Positions 20,858 through 29,863 of a DNA stretch of 39,905 bases are shown one piece after another. The stretch is from positions 1 to 39,905 of IMG/VR virus record IMGVR_UViG_3300046516_000635; one strand, given 5' to 3'. A model generated the notes under the pieces. That model was not told the DNA's origin. It saw only the letters and a list, made by a program, of their open reading frames with translations, and ran no database searches. The stretch is from a virus. The number at the start of each line of letters is the position of its first letter. The first letter of the stretch is position 1. A program made the translations under genes and the position numbers.

Positions 20858-21376
20858 ATGAGCGCAGCAAACCAATTTGCCGGTGTGCCGAGCGTGAATA
20901 GCGCTGCGGCAGATTCTGGTAAAGGGATTGCTGCGTCCATCATTTCCGAAATCCCGGACATGCCGACTAAGATGTCGGCCAAGGAAAAAAAGATCTGGGA
21001 GCATGTCACTCTGGCGCTGCTCGAGTATGGGCTGATCCATCGTACCGACGGCCTGACGCTCTCGATCATCTGCCGCACCTACGTTGACTGGGTTGAATCT
21101 ACCGACGAGCTGAGTCGTTACAAGGCGGCCAACAATGGCAGCTACATTACCGAGAGCGCGAACGGCTACCGCCAGCCGCACCCTTTGTACTACGTGGTGC
21201 GTGACCATAAGAAATCGCTACTCGACTGGCTGCCGGAAGCTGCGCTGACAATTCCGAGTTTTCATAAGATCAAGGGCGACCAGGTCGAATCACCGCAGGG
21301 GGATCTATTCGCAGATCCTGTTGAAGCGCACAAGCAAAGGAAAGTCGCCGCCGGCATGCGGCTTGTTAAGGACTAG
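20858..21376 (+). CDS. terS: Terminase small subunit, P27 family
   Basis: A 172-residue DNA-recognition subunit of the packaging motor. After a disordered N-terminus the P27 pattern is clear: MSAKEKKIWEHVTLALLEYG, TDGLTLSIICRTYVDWVE, then NGYRQPHPLYYVVRDH. The gene stops one base before the large subunit start, with AAGGACTAGG as the shared ribosome site. It probably recognises the cos region upstream. Confidence 0.92.
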   Translation: MSAANQFAGVPSVNSAAADSGKGIAASIISEIPDMPTKMSAKEKKIWEHVTLALLEYGLIHRTDGLTLSIICRTYVDWVESTDELSRYKAANNGSYITESANGYRQPHPLYYVVRDHKKSLLDWLPEAALTIPSFHKIKGDQVESPQGDLFADPVEAHKQRKVAAGMRLVKD

Positions 21377-21377
21377 G

Positions 21378-23045
21378 ATGCCGGTGCCAGTAGCACATGA
21401 TGCCCCTTCATTCGATTGGGATGCTTACGGCCGCGCCGTGATGGCGGGTGAAATCCCAGTATGCAAGTGGACCAGGCTGGCAGTTGAGCGCCACTACACC
21501 GACATCGATACCGGTCATGAACGCGGTCTGTGGTTCAGCGACGCACACGCGCAGCATGCGCTGGAATCATTCCTTTTCCTGCGCCATTCAAAAGGCGAAT
21601 GGGCGGGCAAAACGCTGGAACTATCGCCCTGGCAGCAGTTCTGGGTTGCACTGGCATTCGGCTGGATGCGCGCCGACGGCACCCGGCGCTTTCGCGAGGT
21701 GTGGGAAGAAGTGCCACGCAAGAACGGCAAGAGCACCAAACTATCCGGCATCGGACTCTACCTGTTTTTTTTCGATGGCGAGGGCGGCGCCGAAGTCTAC
21801 ACCGCCGCCACCAAGATGGAGCAGGCGCGGATTACGCACGATGAGGCGATCCGCATGGTGCAGGCCAGTCCGCACCTGCGCCGCCATATCAGTGAACGGC
21901 GCAGCGAGCTGTTCGTGCGTGGCAAGGCCGACAAGTTCGTGCCGCTCGGGCGTGACAGCAAGTCGATGGATGGTCTCAACCCGCATGGCGCAATCCTGGA
22001 TGAAGTGCACGCCCATCCGGATCGTACGATCTATGACGTGATCAAGTCTGGGCAGGGTGCGCGTCGTCAGCCGATGTTATGGGAAATCACCACCGCCGGC
22101 TTCGACCTCAGCAGCTTCGGTTACGAGCAGCACTGCTATGCCAAGAAGGTGCTGGAAGGCACGGTTCACGATGACGAATTTTTGCCGATCATCTATACGG
22201 TTGATGATCGCGAAAAATGGGACGACCCGATCGAATGGGCCAAGGCCAATCCGAATCTCGGCGTGTCGGTGTATGAAGCAGGGCTGATCAACGACTGCGA
22301 GCGCGCCAAGAAGCAACCGAGTGAACAGCCAAACTTTAAGACCAAACGCCTGAACATCTGGCTGACTGGTGGCGAGGCGTGGATCCCAGTGCAGAACTGG
22401 CGCGATTGCGGCAATACCGATCTGAAGTTGGAAGATTTCGCAGGTGAGGAATGCTGGATCGGCATTGACCTGGCAGAGAAGAGTGATATCGCGGCGTTAT
22501 GCCTGATCTTTAAGCGCGGTCGAAAATGCTACTTGTTTTTCCGACTGTATTTGAACGAATACGAAGTCAATAAGCCTGAAAACCAGCATTACCGCCGTTA
22601 CCAGCAACGTGGCGAACTGATCGTTACCGATGGCAATGCGACCGATTTCGATGTGATCCGCAATGACATCAAACAGTTCGCGCAACAATTTGATGTGAAA
22701 GAAGTGCCATACGACCCGAAATTCGCTGCCTATTTCTCTACCAAGCTGATCGAAGACGGATTGCCGATGGTCGAAATAGCGCAGACATCTGCGCATTTCA
22801 CGATGCCTATCATCGAAGTTGAAAACATGGTTCTCACGGGCGAGCTACAGCACGATGCCAATAGCGCCGTCGAATGGATGATCGGTAACGTTGTCATGCG
22901 CGAATCGAAGTTCAGCGGACTGAAACACCCCACCAAAGAAAAGCCCAACGAAAAAATTGACGCACCCGTAGCGATGTTGATCGCCGCTGGCCGTGCCTTG
23001 ATGTTCGCTGACGATAGTATCGGACAAGGATTCGTGGAACTCTAA
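21378..23045 (+). CDS. terL: Terminase large subunit
   Basis: A 555-residue packaging ATPase and nuclease of the Terminase_1/HK97 type. The start at 21378 follows the small-subunit stop directly. The ATPase domain has Walker A PRKNGKST (113-120) and Walker B AILDEVHAH (Asp208-Glu209). The nuclease domain begins near GIDLAEKSDIAAL (about 355-367), which carries the first metal-binding Asp. It cuts concatemeric DNA and pumps it into the prohead through the portal encoded next. Confidence 0.95.
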   Translation: MPVPVAHDAPSFDWDAYGRAVMAGEIPVCKWTRLAVERHYTDIDTGHERGLWFSDAHAQHALESFLFLRHSKGEWAGKTLELSPWQQFWVALAFGWMRADGTRRFREVWEEVPRKNGKSTKLSGIGLYLFFFDGEGGAEVYTAATKMEQARITHDEAIRMVQASPHLRRHISERRSELFVRGKADKFVPLGRDSKSMDGLNPHGAILDEVHAHPDRTIYDVIKSGQGARRQPMLWEITTAGFDLSSFGYEQHCYAKKVLEGTVHDDEFLPIIYTVDDREKWDDPIEWAKANPNLGVSVYEAGLINDCERAKKQPSEQPNFKTKRLNIWLTGGEAWIPVQNWRDCGNTDLKLEDFAGEECWIGIDLAEKSDIAALCLIFKRGRKCYLFFRLYLNEYEVNKPENQHYRRYQQRGELIVTDGNATDFDVIRNDIKQFAQQFDVKEVPYDPKFAAYFSTKLIEDGLPMVEIAQTSAHFTMPIIEVENMVLTGELQHDANSAVEWMIGNVVMRESKFSGLKHPTKEKPNEKIDAPVAMLIAAGRALMFADDSIGQGFVEL

Positions 23046-24298
23046 TGCTAAAAGATATCAGGCAGTGGGCTGCGAGTTTAATTGCGCCCACCATCAATAA
23101 CAGCGGCAACGGTGCCACCTTCTTCAGTAGTTCAGATCCGCGTGTGGTCGAGTTGCTTGGGCAGTCTCCATCATCGGCCGGTGTGTACGTCACGCCAGAA
23201 TCTGCCCAGCGCGTCTCCGCAGTGTTCGCCTGCGTCGATCGCATCGCTGGCGGCATCAGCACGCTGCCGTGCCAAGTCTACCGGCGCAGTGGTGAAACGC
23301 GGCGTCGGATCGAAGATGCGCCACTGTGGTGGCTGCTGAATGAACAGCCCTGCGCGGCCTGGACTTCGGCTTCGCACTGGTCGCGCGCAATCCAGTACGT
23401 GCTCATGCGCGGCGATGCCTTCACGCTTATCAAGCGCAACGCAGCGGGTCAGCCGAAAGAGCTTGTCCCATTGCCATGGGAGTCGGTAGTGGCAATGCGG
23501 CAAAGCCTGGAAGTCGATTCGCGCAACACCTATGCCGTCAACGACGGCCTGCGCGTGATCGGGTACGACCAGGATGACATCCTCCATTTCCCAGGCTACG
23601 GCTACAACGGACTGCACAGCATGTCGGTGCTTTCCTGGGGCGCGCGTCAGGCCTCGGGCAACGCAATCGCCATGGATGAATATAGCGGTCGCTTCTTTGC
23701 CGACGGCGCCCATCCCAGCATTGTGCTCAGCACTGACAAGAAGATGGATGCCGAGCAGATAAAAACGATGCAAGACATGTTTGCCAGCAAATACAGCGGC
23801 ATCAGCAATGCCCATAAGCGCCCACTGGTGCTAACCGAAGGTCTGGACGCCAAGGAAATCAGCATCAGTGCGCAGGATTCGCAGTTGCTGGAGGCGAGAA
23901 AATTCCAGGTGATAGACATTGCCCGCGCCTTCGGCGTGCCACCGCACATGATCGGCGAAACCTCGGCAAGCACCAGCTGGGGTACTGGGATTGAAAGTAT
24001 GGGGCGTGCCTTCGTCACCTTCACCTTGCAGCCACATTTGGTACGTATCGAACAGGAACTCAATCGCAAACTATTCCGCAACGCCGGGATGTTTGTCGAA
24101 TTTGACCGCTCTGCGTTGCTGGAAGGCGATTTGGCGGCGCAATCAGAATTCTTCCGCGCTGCTCTAGGCGGCCCTGGCACCGGCGAAGGCTGGATGACAG
24201 TCAACGAAGTCCGAGCCAGAAAAAACCTGCCGCCAATTGAGGGCGGCGATCAGATTTTCAAACCTATGCCTGCCACGCAGGCAGGAGCAAAAGCATGA
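23045..24298 (+). CDS. Portal protein, HK97 family
   Basis: A 417-residue protein forming the dodecameric portal ring at one capsid vertex. Family features include SAVFACVDRIAGGISTLPCQ, WLLNEQP, FTLIKRN, ILHFPGYGYNGLHSMSVLSW and PPHMIGET with the LVRIEQELNRKLF block. The start overlaps the terminase stop (TAATG), and the 3' end overlaps the protease start by four bases. Confidence 0.95.
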   Translation: MLKDIRQWAASLIAPTINNSGNGATFFSSSDPRVVELLGQSPSSAGVYVTPESAQRVSAVFACVDRIAGGISTLPCQVYRRSGETRRRIEDAPLWWLLNEQPCAAWTSASHWSRAIQYVLMRGDAFTLIKRNAAGQPKELVPLPWESVVAMRQSLEVDSRNTYAVNDGLRVIGYDQDDILHFPGYGYNGLHSMSVLSWGARQASGNAIAMDEYSGRFFADGAHPSIVLSTDKKMDAEQIKTMQDMFASKYSGISNAHKRPLVLTEGLDAKEISISAQDSQLLEARKFQVIDIARAFGVPPHMIGETSASTSWGTGIESMGRAFVTFTLQPHLVRIEQELNRKLFRNAGMFVEFDRSALLEGDLAAQSEFFRAALGGPGTGEGWMTVNEVRARKNLPPIEGGDQIFKPMPATQAGAKA

Positions 24299-25026
24299 AG
24301 AATAAATTAATGCAACTGCTGCGTGACAACGCCAGCGCCGACCGCAAGCCGCTCAATCTGATCAGAAATGATGCAGCACAGGAAGCTACGCTGTATCTGT
24401 ACGATGTGATCGACTCCTATTGGGGCGTTACCGCATCGGACGTTGCTTCCCAGCTACAGGCGCTGGAAGCCAACACAACGCTCCATCTGCGCATCAATTC
24501 GCCGGGTGGCGACGTATTCGAAGCGCGTGCGATCGCCACTTTGCTGCAGGAATTTTCAGGGAAAGTCGTTGCCCATATCGATGCGCTGGCTGCTTCTGCC
24601 GCCACCACAGTTGCGCTGGCTGCCGATGAAGTCATTATGGCTGACGGCGCCTACTTCATGATCCACAATGCCTGGAGCGTCGCAATAGGCAACAAGTCCG
24701 ACATGCTTGACATGGCAGCTTTGCTGCAAAAAATGGACGGCACCATCGCCGCCGACTATGCACGCCAGACCGGTAAGGACATCGACGAGATCGCGGCCCT
24801 AATGGATGCGGAGACTTGGTTCACGGCGCAAGAGGCGCTCGATATCGGCATGATCAACAGTATTGCCGTACCGCCTGACAAGGCCAGCAATAGCAGCCGT
24901 AAGCAATTCAACCTCAGCGCCTACCAGCGTACTCCCAAGGCATTGACCGAACCACCCGCGCCGGCCGACCTATCGGCTGTGCACGCCAACAATTGCCGGC
25001 GCTTGCGCCTGCTGACCATCGCCTGA
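24295..25026 (+). CDS. ClpP-like head maturation protease
   Basis: A 243-residue S14-family prohead protease. It shows RINSPGGDVFEARAI (substrate strand), the nucleophile region DALAASAATTVAL with Ser101, His124 in YFMIHNAW and Asp171 in LMDAETW, giving a ClpP-type triad. It probably removes the N-terminal scaffold (delta) domain of the capsid protein encoded next. The last 45 residues are a divergent tail. A terminator lies between it and the capsid gene. Confidence 0.92.
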   Translation: MKNKLMQLLRDNASADRKPLNLIRNDAAQEATLYLYDVIDSYWGVTASDVASQLQALEANTTLHLRINSPGGDVFEARAIATLLQEFSGKVVAHIDALAASAATTVALAADEVIMADGAYFMIHNAWSVAIGNKSDMLDMAALLQKMDGTIAADYARQTGKDIDEIAALMDAETWFTAQEALDIGMINSIAVPPDKASNSSRKQFNLSAYQRTPKALTEPPAPADLSAVHANNCRRLRLLTIA

Positions 25027-25051
25027 CGCGCTCACTGCGCAGCGATTCCCA

Positions 25052-25076
25052 AGCCGCCATATTTGGCGGCTTTTTT
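25052..25076 (+). terminator. Intrinsic terminator before the capsid gene
   Basis: AGCCGCC/GGCGGCT with an ATATTT loop and six T, 25 bases before the capsid start. Confidence 0.85.
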
Positions 25077-25101
25077 ATTTGCTCTCTCTGAAAGGACCAC
25101 C

Positions 25102-26307
25102 ATGAGCATCCAAGCACTGCGCGAGCGCAAGAACGAACTCGCACGCCAAGCCAACCAGTTGCTAGCCGAAAAAGGCGAGCAGACCTGGAGCAAGGAAGAT
25201 CAAACCAAGTTCGACAATCTGGTAGACGACGCCGAGCGCACCGACAAGCAGATTGAGGCGCATCAACGCGTGCTCAATTTGCAAGCAGAAAAGGCATTTA
25301 ACGATGTCGACAAGATCGATCCGTCTAAGCAAAAGAACGAACGCGAGAAAGGTCTCGAACTCTTCCTGCGCAAGTCGTTCAAGGATCTGGCGCCGGAAGA
25401 AATGGCCGCGGTGCGTAATACCATGAGCACCTCAACCGGCTCGCAGGGTGGTTACACTGTGCAAACCGAAGTCGCCAGCCAGTTCGTTGACGTGCTCAAG
25501 GATTATGCCGGCATGCGTCGCATTTCTGAGCGCATCGCGACTGCGATGGGTAACGACATGAGCTTTCCGTCCACCGACGGGACCGCAGAGATCGGCGAGA
25601 TAGTCACGCAGAACAGCGCTGCCTCTGCGGCGGATGCGGTATTCGGCACAGTGCCGGTCAACACCGTCAAGTTCAGCTCCAAGATCATCACCATCCCAAT
25701 CGAATTGCTGCAAGACTCGCAGATCGATGTCGTCACGCTGGTACAAAAGCGCATGCGTGACCGTATCGGCCGCATCCAGAACCTGAAGTTCAGCCAGGGT
25801 TCCGGTACTGGTGAGCCTTGGGGTCTGTCGGTTGCCGCAGCAGTCGGCAAGACCGGTACCACTGGCCAGACGCTGACTGTCATCTATGACGATCTGGTGG
25901 ACCTGGTCGACAGCATTGATATTGCCTACCTGGCCGAAGGACCGCTGACCTGGAATTTCAGCCAGGCACTCCGTAAGGTAGTACGCAAGATCAAGGACAC
26001 CCAGGGCCGTCCGATCTGGACTCCGAGCTACCAGGCAGGTATCGCCGGCGAGTTTTCGGACCAGTTGCTAGGCTACCCGGTAAACATCAACAACGACATG
26101 CCTGTACCGGCCGCAAGCGCTAAATCGATGAGCTTCGGCCAGCACAGCAAGTACCTGATCCGCGACGCCATGGACGTAACGCTGTTCCGTTTCGACGACA
26201 GCGCCTATATGAGCAAGGGTCAAGTGGGCTTCCTGGCATGGGCGCGCGCCGGCGGCAACCTGCTCGATACCGCTGCCGTCAAGACCTACCAGCATTCCGC
26301 AACCTAA
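25102..26307 (+). CDS. Major capsid protein, HK97 fold
   Basis: A 401-residue capsid protein. The first about 65 residues are a charged coiled coil (LRERKNELARQANQLLAEKG), the scaffold-like delta domain. The mature part has typical HK97 blocks: STSTGSQGGYTVQTEVASQF, MRRISERIATAMG, SSKIITIPIELLQDSQID and LGYPVNINNDMP. AAAGGACCACC precedes the start at 25102. Protease next door and the N-terminal coil together fit processing during prohead maturation. Confidence 0.95.
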   Translation: MSIQALRERKNELARQANQLLAEKGEQTWSKEDQTKFDNLVDDAERTDKQIEAHQRVLNLQAEKAFNDVDKIDPSKQKNEREKGLELFLRKSFKDLAPEEMAAVRNTMSTSTGSQGGYTVQTEVASQFVDVLKDYAGMRRISERIATAMGNDMSFPSTDGTAEIGEIVTQNSAASAADAVFGTVPVNTVKFSSKIITIPIELLQDSQIDVVTLVQKRMRDRIGRIQNLKFSQGSGTGEPWGLSVAAAVGKTGTTGQTLTVIYDDLVDLVDSIDIAYLAEGPLTWNFSQALRKVVRKIKDTQGRPIWTPSYQAGIAGEFSDQLLGYPVNINNDMPVPAASAKSMSFGQHSKYLIRDAMDVTLFRFDDSAYMSKGQVGFLAWARAGGNLLDTAAVKTYQHSAT

Positions 26308-26381
26308 ACAGGGTTTCCGGCTCGGCCCCTCGCCGCGTTCATACGTGGTGGGGGTTTTCCCAGATAAAACAAGGAAATATC

Positions 26382-26660
26382 ATGGCAAAAACCCCTTCTT
26401 TGCAAGCGCGGGCACTTTCTGATAATGGCGCGCTTGGTATCAAGTGTGGCCAGATTCTTGAAGGCCCTGAAAAGGTCGTGCGAGCATTGGCGGAATCAGG
26501 TGCAGTTGATGACCATCCTGATGCAGTCGCTTACGCAAAAGACAATCGGGCTGAAGTTATTGTGTTGCAAGATCCTGACGCCGCTGCAGAACTTGCCGCG
26601 GCGACCGTCATCGAACCAACCGTTGACGCAGACGCGCCGCAAGATCCTGCTGCGCAATGA
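26382..26660 (+). CDS. Small protein between capsid and connector genes
   Basis: A 92-residue acidic protein. The middle (HPDAVAYAKDNRAEVIVLQD) is alpha/beta, and the tail is Ala/Asp/Pro-rich and probably disordered. AAGGAAATATC precedes ATG 26382. The stop overlaps the connector start (ATGA). Position suggests a minor head or decoration component, but no family is recognised. Confidence 0.7.
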   Translation: MAKTPSLQARALSDNGALGIKCGQILEGPEKVVRALAESGAVDDHPDAVAYAKDNRAEVIVLQDPDAAAELAAATVIEPTVDADAPQDPAAQ

Positions 26661-27304
26661 GACTCACGCTGATCACGCCGCCGGCCAGCGAGCCGGTGCT
26701 GCTGGCCGACGCCAAGAACCACTTGCGCGTCGATACCGACCAAACGGCGGATGACAGCCTAATAACGATGTTGATCGCTGCCGCTCGGCGCTATGCCGAA
26801 AGCTATACTGGCCGCGCATTCATCACCCAGACCTGGCGCGCCACGCGTGACGGATTCCCGGGTTTCCCGATATCCGGCCTACCATACGCGGGCATCGCTG
26901 CCTACACGCCAGATCAGCCGCCCAGCGTCGAGATTACGTTGGCGTATGGTCCGGTGCAAAGCATTACCAGCGTCAGCTATCAGGATATGACTGGCGCATG
27001 GATCACGATGCCCGTCACTGACTACGTATTCGATGCGTCAGGCCTACGCCCACGGCTAGCACCAGCGTATGGCAAGTCCTGGCCGGTAACGCTGCCGCAA
27101 ATCGGTAGCGTGCGCATCGATTATGTAGCCGGCTATGGCACCGCCGCGGCTACTGTTCCGGAAGGAATTCGCCAGTGGATCCTCCTACGCATTAATACGA
27201 TGTATGAGAACCGTGAAGAAGTCGCGATTCTTGGGCGAGGCAAAGTAGAAGCATTGCCATTCGTGGACGGTTTGCTCGATCCGTACCGGGTGCCAGTGTT
27301 ATGA
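26657..27304 (+). CDS. Head-tail connector protein (phiE125 gp8 / gp6-like)
   Basis: A 215-residue adaptor. The opening LTLITPPASEPVLLADAKNH and DDSLITMLIAAARRYAESYT match the phage conserved hypothetical phiE125 gp8 family, whose N-terminal helical part resembles HK97 gp6, the ring below the portal. The C-terminus ends in PEGIRQWILLRINTMYENRE. It starts inside the previous stop codon and overlaps the next gene likewise. Confidence 0.88.
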   Translation: MRLTLITPPASEPVLLADAKNHLRVDTDQTADDSLITMLIAAARRYAESYTGRAFITQTWRATRDGFPGFPISGLPYAGIAAYTPDQPPSVEITLAYGPVQSITSVSYQDMTGAWITMPVTDYVFDASGLRPRLAPAYGKSWPVTLPQIGSVRIDYVAGYGTAAATVPEGIRQWILLRINTMYENREEVAILGRGKVEALPFVDGLLDPYRVPVL

Positions 27305-27642
27305 GGGCCGGCGACCTGAGAAAGCGCATTACGTTCCAGCAGCGCAGCGCATCCGTGGACGGTTACGGCCAACAGGTGACTACTTGGACAGATATGTTCA
27401 CTGTCTGGGCGGAGATCGAGGCACTGACAGCGCGTGAATTGTTCGCGGCGCAATCGGTACAGTCAGAGGCGACACACATGATCACGGTTCGATATCGGAC
27501 TGAGTTTGCGAATCCTTCCGTGACCAATGGATACCGCATCGCTTACGGCGGACGGATATTCAACATCAGCGGTGCGACCGATCCTGATGAGCGTAAGCGC
27601 ACGATAAAGATTACGGCTGCTGAAGGCCTGAATAATGGCTAA
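27301..27642 (+). CDS. Head closure / head-tail joining protein
   Basis: A 113-residue beta-barrel protein of the SPP1 gp16-like head-tail joining family: GDLRKRITFQQRS, VWAEIEALTARELFAAQSVQ, HMITVRYR, and RIFNISGATDPDERKR. It would plug the connector channel after packaging. Its start overlaps the upstream stop (ATGA). Confidence 0.9.
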   Translation: MRAGDLRKRITFQQRSASVDGYGQQVTTWTDMFTVWAEIEALTARELFAAQSVQSEATHMITVRYRTEFANPSVTNGYRIAYGGRIFNISGATDPDERKRTIKITAAEGLNNG

Positions 27643-28036
27643 TTTTCAGAACATCCAAGGCCTGAGTGAGCTGCAGGCCAACATTGAAAAGCTCAATGCT
27701 CGGTTGCGTGATCAATTGCCGGACATCGTCACGGATGCAGCAATCATTGTCGAGACAGAGATTCGGCGACGAGCGCCAGTTAGAACAGGTGCTCTGGTCG
27801 CCAATCTTGATACCGTCGTGGGGGAGCATAGTGCCAATCATGCGAGCGTTACCGTGCAGATCGAAAAATCGGATAAAGATGGTGTCGAGCATTACGCCAT
27901 ATTTGACGAATATGGCACCAGCAAAGAACCTGCAAAACCATTTTTCCGACCTGGCGTGGAAGCAGCAAAGCAGCAGGTCGAATCGCGGCTAAAGAAAAAA
28001 ATTCTTGACAGTATCAATAAGGCTGATGGCGCATGA
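27635..28036 (+). CDS. HK97 gp10-like neck/tail completion protein
   Basis: A 133-residue protein. The HK97 gp10 pattern is seen as LRDQLPDIVTDAAIIVETEI, RRRAPVRTGALVANL, then YAIFDEYGTSKEPAKPFFRP. It overlaps the head closure gene by eight bases and the next gene by four, within a tightly packed connector operon. Confidence 0.9.
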   Translation: MANFQNIQGLSELQANIEKLNARLRDQLPDIVTDAAIIVETEIRRRAPVRTGALVANLDTVVGEHSANHASVTVQIEKSDKDGVEHYAIFDEYGTSKEPAKPFFRPGVEAAKQQVESRLKKKILDSINKADGA

Positions 28037-28383
28037 GTATCAAAAGCCAACTTTACACGCTGCTTTCTACGGGCGGGACGCTCGCCGCAGGTCGAGTTTA
28101 TCCGCGGGTAGCACCCGATCAGGCCATCAAGCCTTACATCGTCTATCTGCGCATTTTTGGCAACTCGGAAAACGTCTTGTCGGGCAATTCTGGCCTGACC
28201 AATACGCGCATGCAGATCGATCTGTATGCATTGAATGAGGCTGATGTCACCACGCTGGAGGCGCAGGTAGCAACGCTGATGGCGACCTGGTCGGTGCAAA
28301 ACGTGTCGCTACCAGCCCAGGATTTTTACGAAGCAGATACAAAACTTTTCCGCATCGCTGCAGATTATTCGCTCTGGCATTAA
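28033..28383 (+). CDS. Tail completion/terminator protein (DUF3168)
   Basis: A 116-residue protein with the DUF3168 layout: YTLLSTGGTLAAGRVYP, KPYIVYLRIFG, TNTRMQIDLYALNEADVTTL and a C-terminal beta strand. In HK97 and lambda relatives this position is the tail terminator that joins tail to head. A terminator follows. Confidence 0.85.
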   Translation: MSIKSQLYTLLSTGGTLAAGRVYPRVAPDQAIKPYIVYLRIFGNSENVLSGNSGLTNTRMQIDLYALNEADVTTLEAQVATLMATWSVQNVSLPAQDFYEADTKLFRIAADYSLWH

Positions 28384-28404
28384 CCCTATTCATTTTTCAT
28401 CAAC

Positions 28405-28429
28405 AGCCCGCCATGTGCGGGCTTTTTTT
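28405..28429 (+). terminator. Intrinsic terminator before the tail tube gene
   Basis: AGCCCGC/GCGGGCT with loop CATGT and seven T, just before the tail tube gene. Confidence 0.88.
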
Positions 28430-28446
28430 ATTTAAGAGGCTCGCAC

Positions 28447-29085
28447 ATGACAAGTTCTGCAATCTCGGCTCAGGGCACCACGCTGAGCATCGGCACCGGT
28501 ACCGGTGCAGCTAAGACCATTACTGGTATCACGGTCGGTAATCCGACCATCATCACCTCGACCGCGCATGCACTCAATAACGGCGACGTGGTGACACTAG
28601 CCGGCCTGACAGGTGCCGACGCCGGTTTGTTGAATGGTAATACCTACAGCGTTCGCAACATCACAATTAACACCTTCGCGGTGTATGTAGACACCACTGG
28701 CAAGACGATCACCGCTGCTGGTACCGCGACGCCCGTCACATTAACCGCAGTTGCCAATATCAAGGATTTCACCGGTTTCGATGGCTCCGCATCGGAAATT
28801 GATGTCACCAACTTATCGAGCACCGCCAAGGAATATCGCCTCGGCATTACCGATCCAGGCCAGTTCAGTTTCAACATCGATTATGACAACACCAACGCCG
28901 GCCATGTCGCGTTGCGCTCGAAGCAGCTCTCTGGCGTCTTATCGAATTTCTCGATGACGCTGCCCAATACCAATGTCATCACTTTCAGCGCCTACGTCAA
29001 GAAATTCAGCCTGGCTGGCGGCGTTGATGCAGTGGCAAAAACCGCCGTTGATCTGCGCATCTCTGGCGCAGTGACCGGTTTGTAA
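28447..29085 (+). CDS. Major tail (tube) protein with inserted FCCH-like domain
   Basis: A 212-residue tube protein. Residues 1-18 and about 100-212 form the tail tube fold (DFTGFDGSASEIDVTNLSST, KEYRLGITDPGQFSFNIDYD, TFSAYVKKFS). Between them (about 22-95) sits a beta-rich insert of the pattern PTIITSTAHALNNGDVVTLA, LNGNTYSV and NTFAVYVD, like the FCCH-type domain (named from ubiquitin-activating enzyme) seen in many phage structural proteins. The insert probably decorates the outer tail surface. Confidence 0.88.
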   Translation: MTSSAISAQGTTLSIGTGTGAAKTITGITVGNPTIITSTAHALNNGDVVTLAGLTGADAGLLNGNTYSVRNITINTFAVYVDTTGKTITAAGTATPVTLTAVANIKDFTGFDGSASEIDVTNLSSTAKEYRLGITDPGQFSFNIDYDNTNAGHVALRSKQLSGVLSNFSMTLPNTNVITFSAYVKKFSLAGGVDAVAKTAVDLRISGAVTGL

Positions 29086-29137
29086 TTTTTAAGGTTCAGC
29101 AGACTGTAATTTTTGATTTCAACAATAGGAAAACACT

Positions 29138-29467
29138 ATGAGTTTTGATAAAAGCGCACTCTTTGCGGCGATCAAGCCAAAAACAAAGGCTGTCGAAATT
29201 GACGGCTTTGGCTCGATTACAGCAAAGCAATTGTCTGTAGGCGAGGTCAACGGCATCCGCTCCAAGCTGAAACAGACTGGAGACAATGATGATGCCTTCG
29301 GCCTGAATCTTGTGGCGATGTCATTCGTTGATGATGAAGGCGCACTAATTTTCACAGAAAGCGATATTGATGCGCTGTCGGCATCGAGTAACGCCGAAGT
29401 TGAGCGCTTGGTGAATGTTGCGCTTGAATTGAGCGGATTCCGCAAGCCGGCAGAACAAAAAAACTAA
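29138..29467 (+). CDS. Tail assembly chaperone, G-like form
   Basis: A 109-residue acidic chaperone (KPKTKAVEIDGFGSITAKQL, EVNGIRSKLKQ, LVNVALELSGF). It lies between the tube and tape measure genes, where lambda G and GT are encoded. Its last sense codons contain the slippery heptamer A AAA AAC at 29458-29464, just before the stop. It is thus the short product, and a -1 slip yields the long form. Confidence 0.85.
   Translation: MSFDKSALFAAIKPKTKAVEIDGFGSITAKQLSVGEVNGIRSKLKQTGDNDDAFGLNLVAMSFVDDEGALIFTESDIDALSASSNAEVERLVNVALELSGFRKPAEQKN
29458..29464 (+). promoter_or_regulatory. Programmed -1 frameshift site
   Basis: A AAA AAC in the correct phase (codons AAA, AAC, then stop TAA). After a -1 slip translation continues with CTA at 29464 into an open frame to 29811. 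Confidence 0.85.
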
Positions 29468-29811
29468 GGGATGACCCCGAGCGCCTATTCCGGTTCCGCC
29501 TGGCGCTCGCCCTTGGCATGACGTTGGGTCAGATAGATCGGTTACCGTTCGATGAATATATTGGCTGGCAAGAATATTTTGCCATTGAGCCAGTAGGCGC
29601 TATGGTTCATGACTATGCCCAAGCGCATATTGCATCAATAATGGCAAACGTAAATCGAGACTCCAAAAAACGACCAAATCCTTATGTGATAGACGAGTTT
29701 TTGTTATTTTCTCGACAGGTCAAGCCCGAGGAACCCATCATCTTAGATGATCCAGAGGCGCAATCAAATCTTATCAAACAGATGCTTTTTGGAAAGAAAG
29801 ATGGCCCGTAG
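29464..29811 (+). CDS. Tail assembly chaperone, T-like extension made by -1 frameshift
   Basis: A 115-residue extension (LRDDPERLFRFRLALALGMT, LPFDEYIGWQEYFAIEP) that has no ribosome site of its own at its true 5' end. The frame is open from the slip site onward, so the product is a fusion of about 224 residues with the upstream chaperone. In lambda, GT binds the tape measure and recruits tube subunits. An internal ATG at 29518 would drop the conserved N-terminal part of this domain. Confidence 0.85.
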   Translation, partial: LRDDPERLFRFRLALALGMTLGQIDRLPFDEYIGWQEYFAIEPVGAMVHDYAQAHIASIMANVNRDSKKRPNPYVIDEFLLFSRQVKPEEPIILDDPEAQSNLIKQMLFGKKDGP

Positions 29812-29863
29812 CCAACGCTTTTCCCTTTTATTGCGATATAGTCAGCAAATTCAAGGGGGAATT

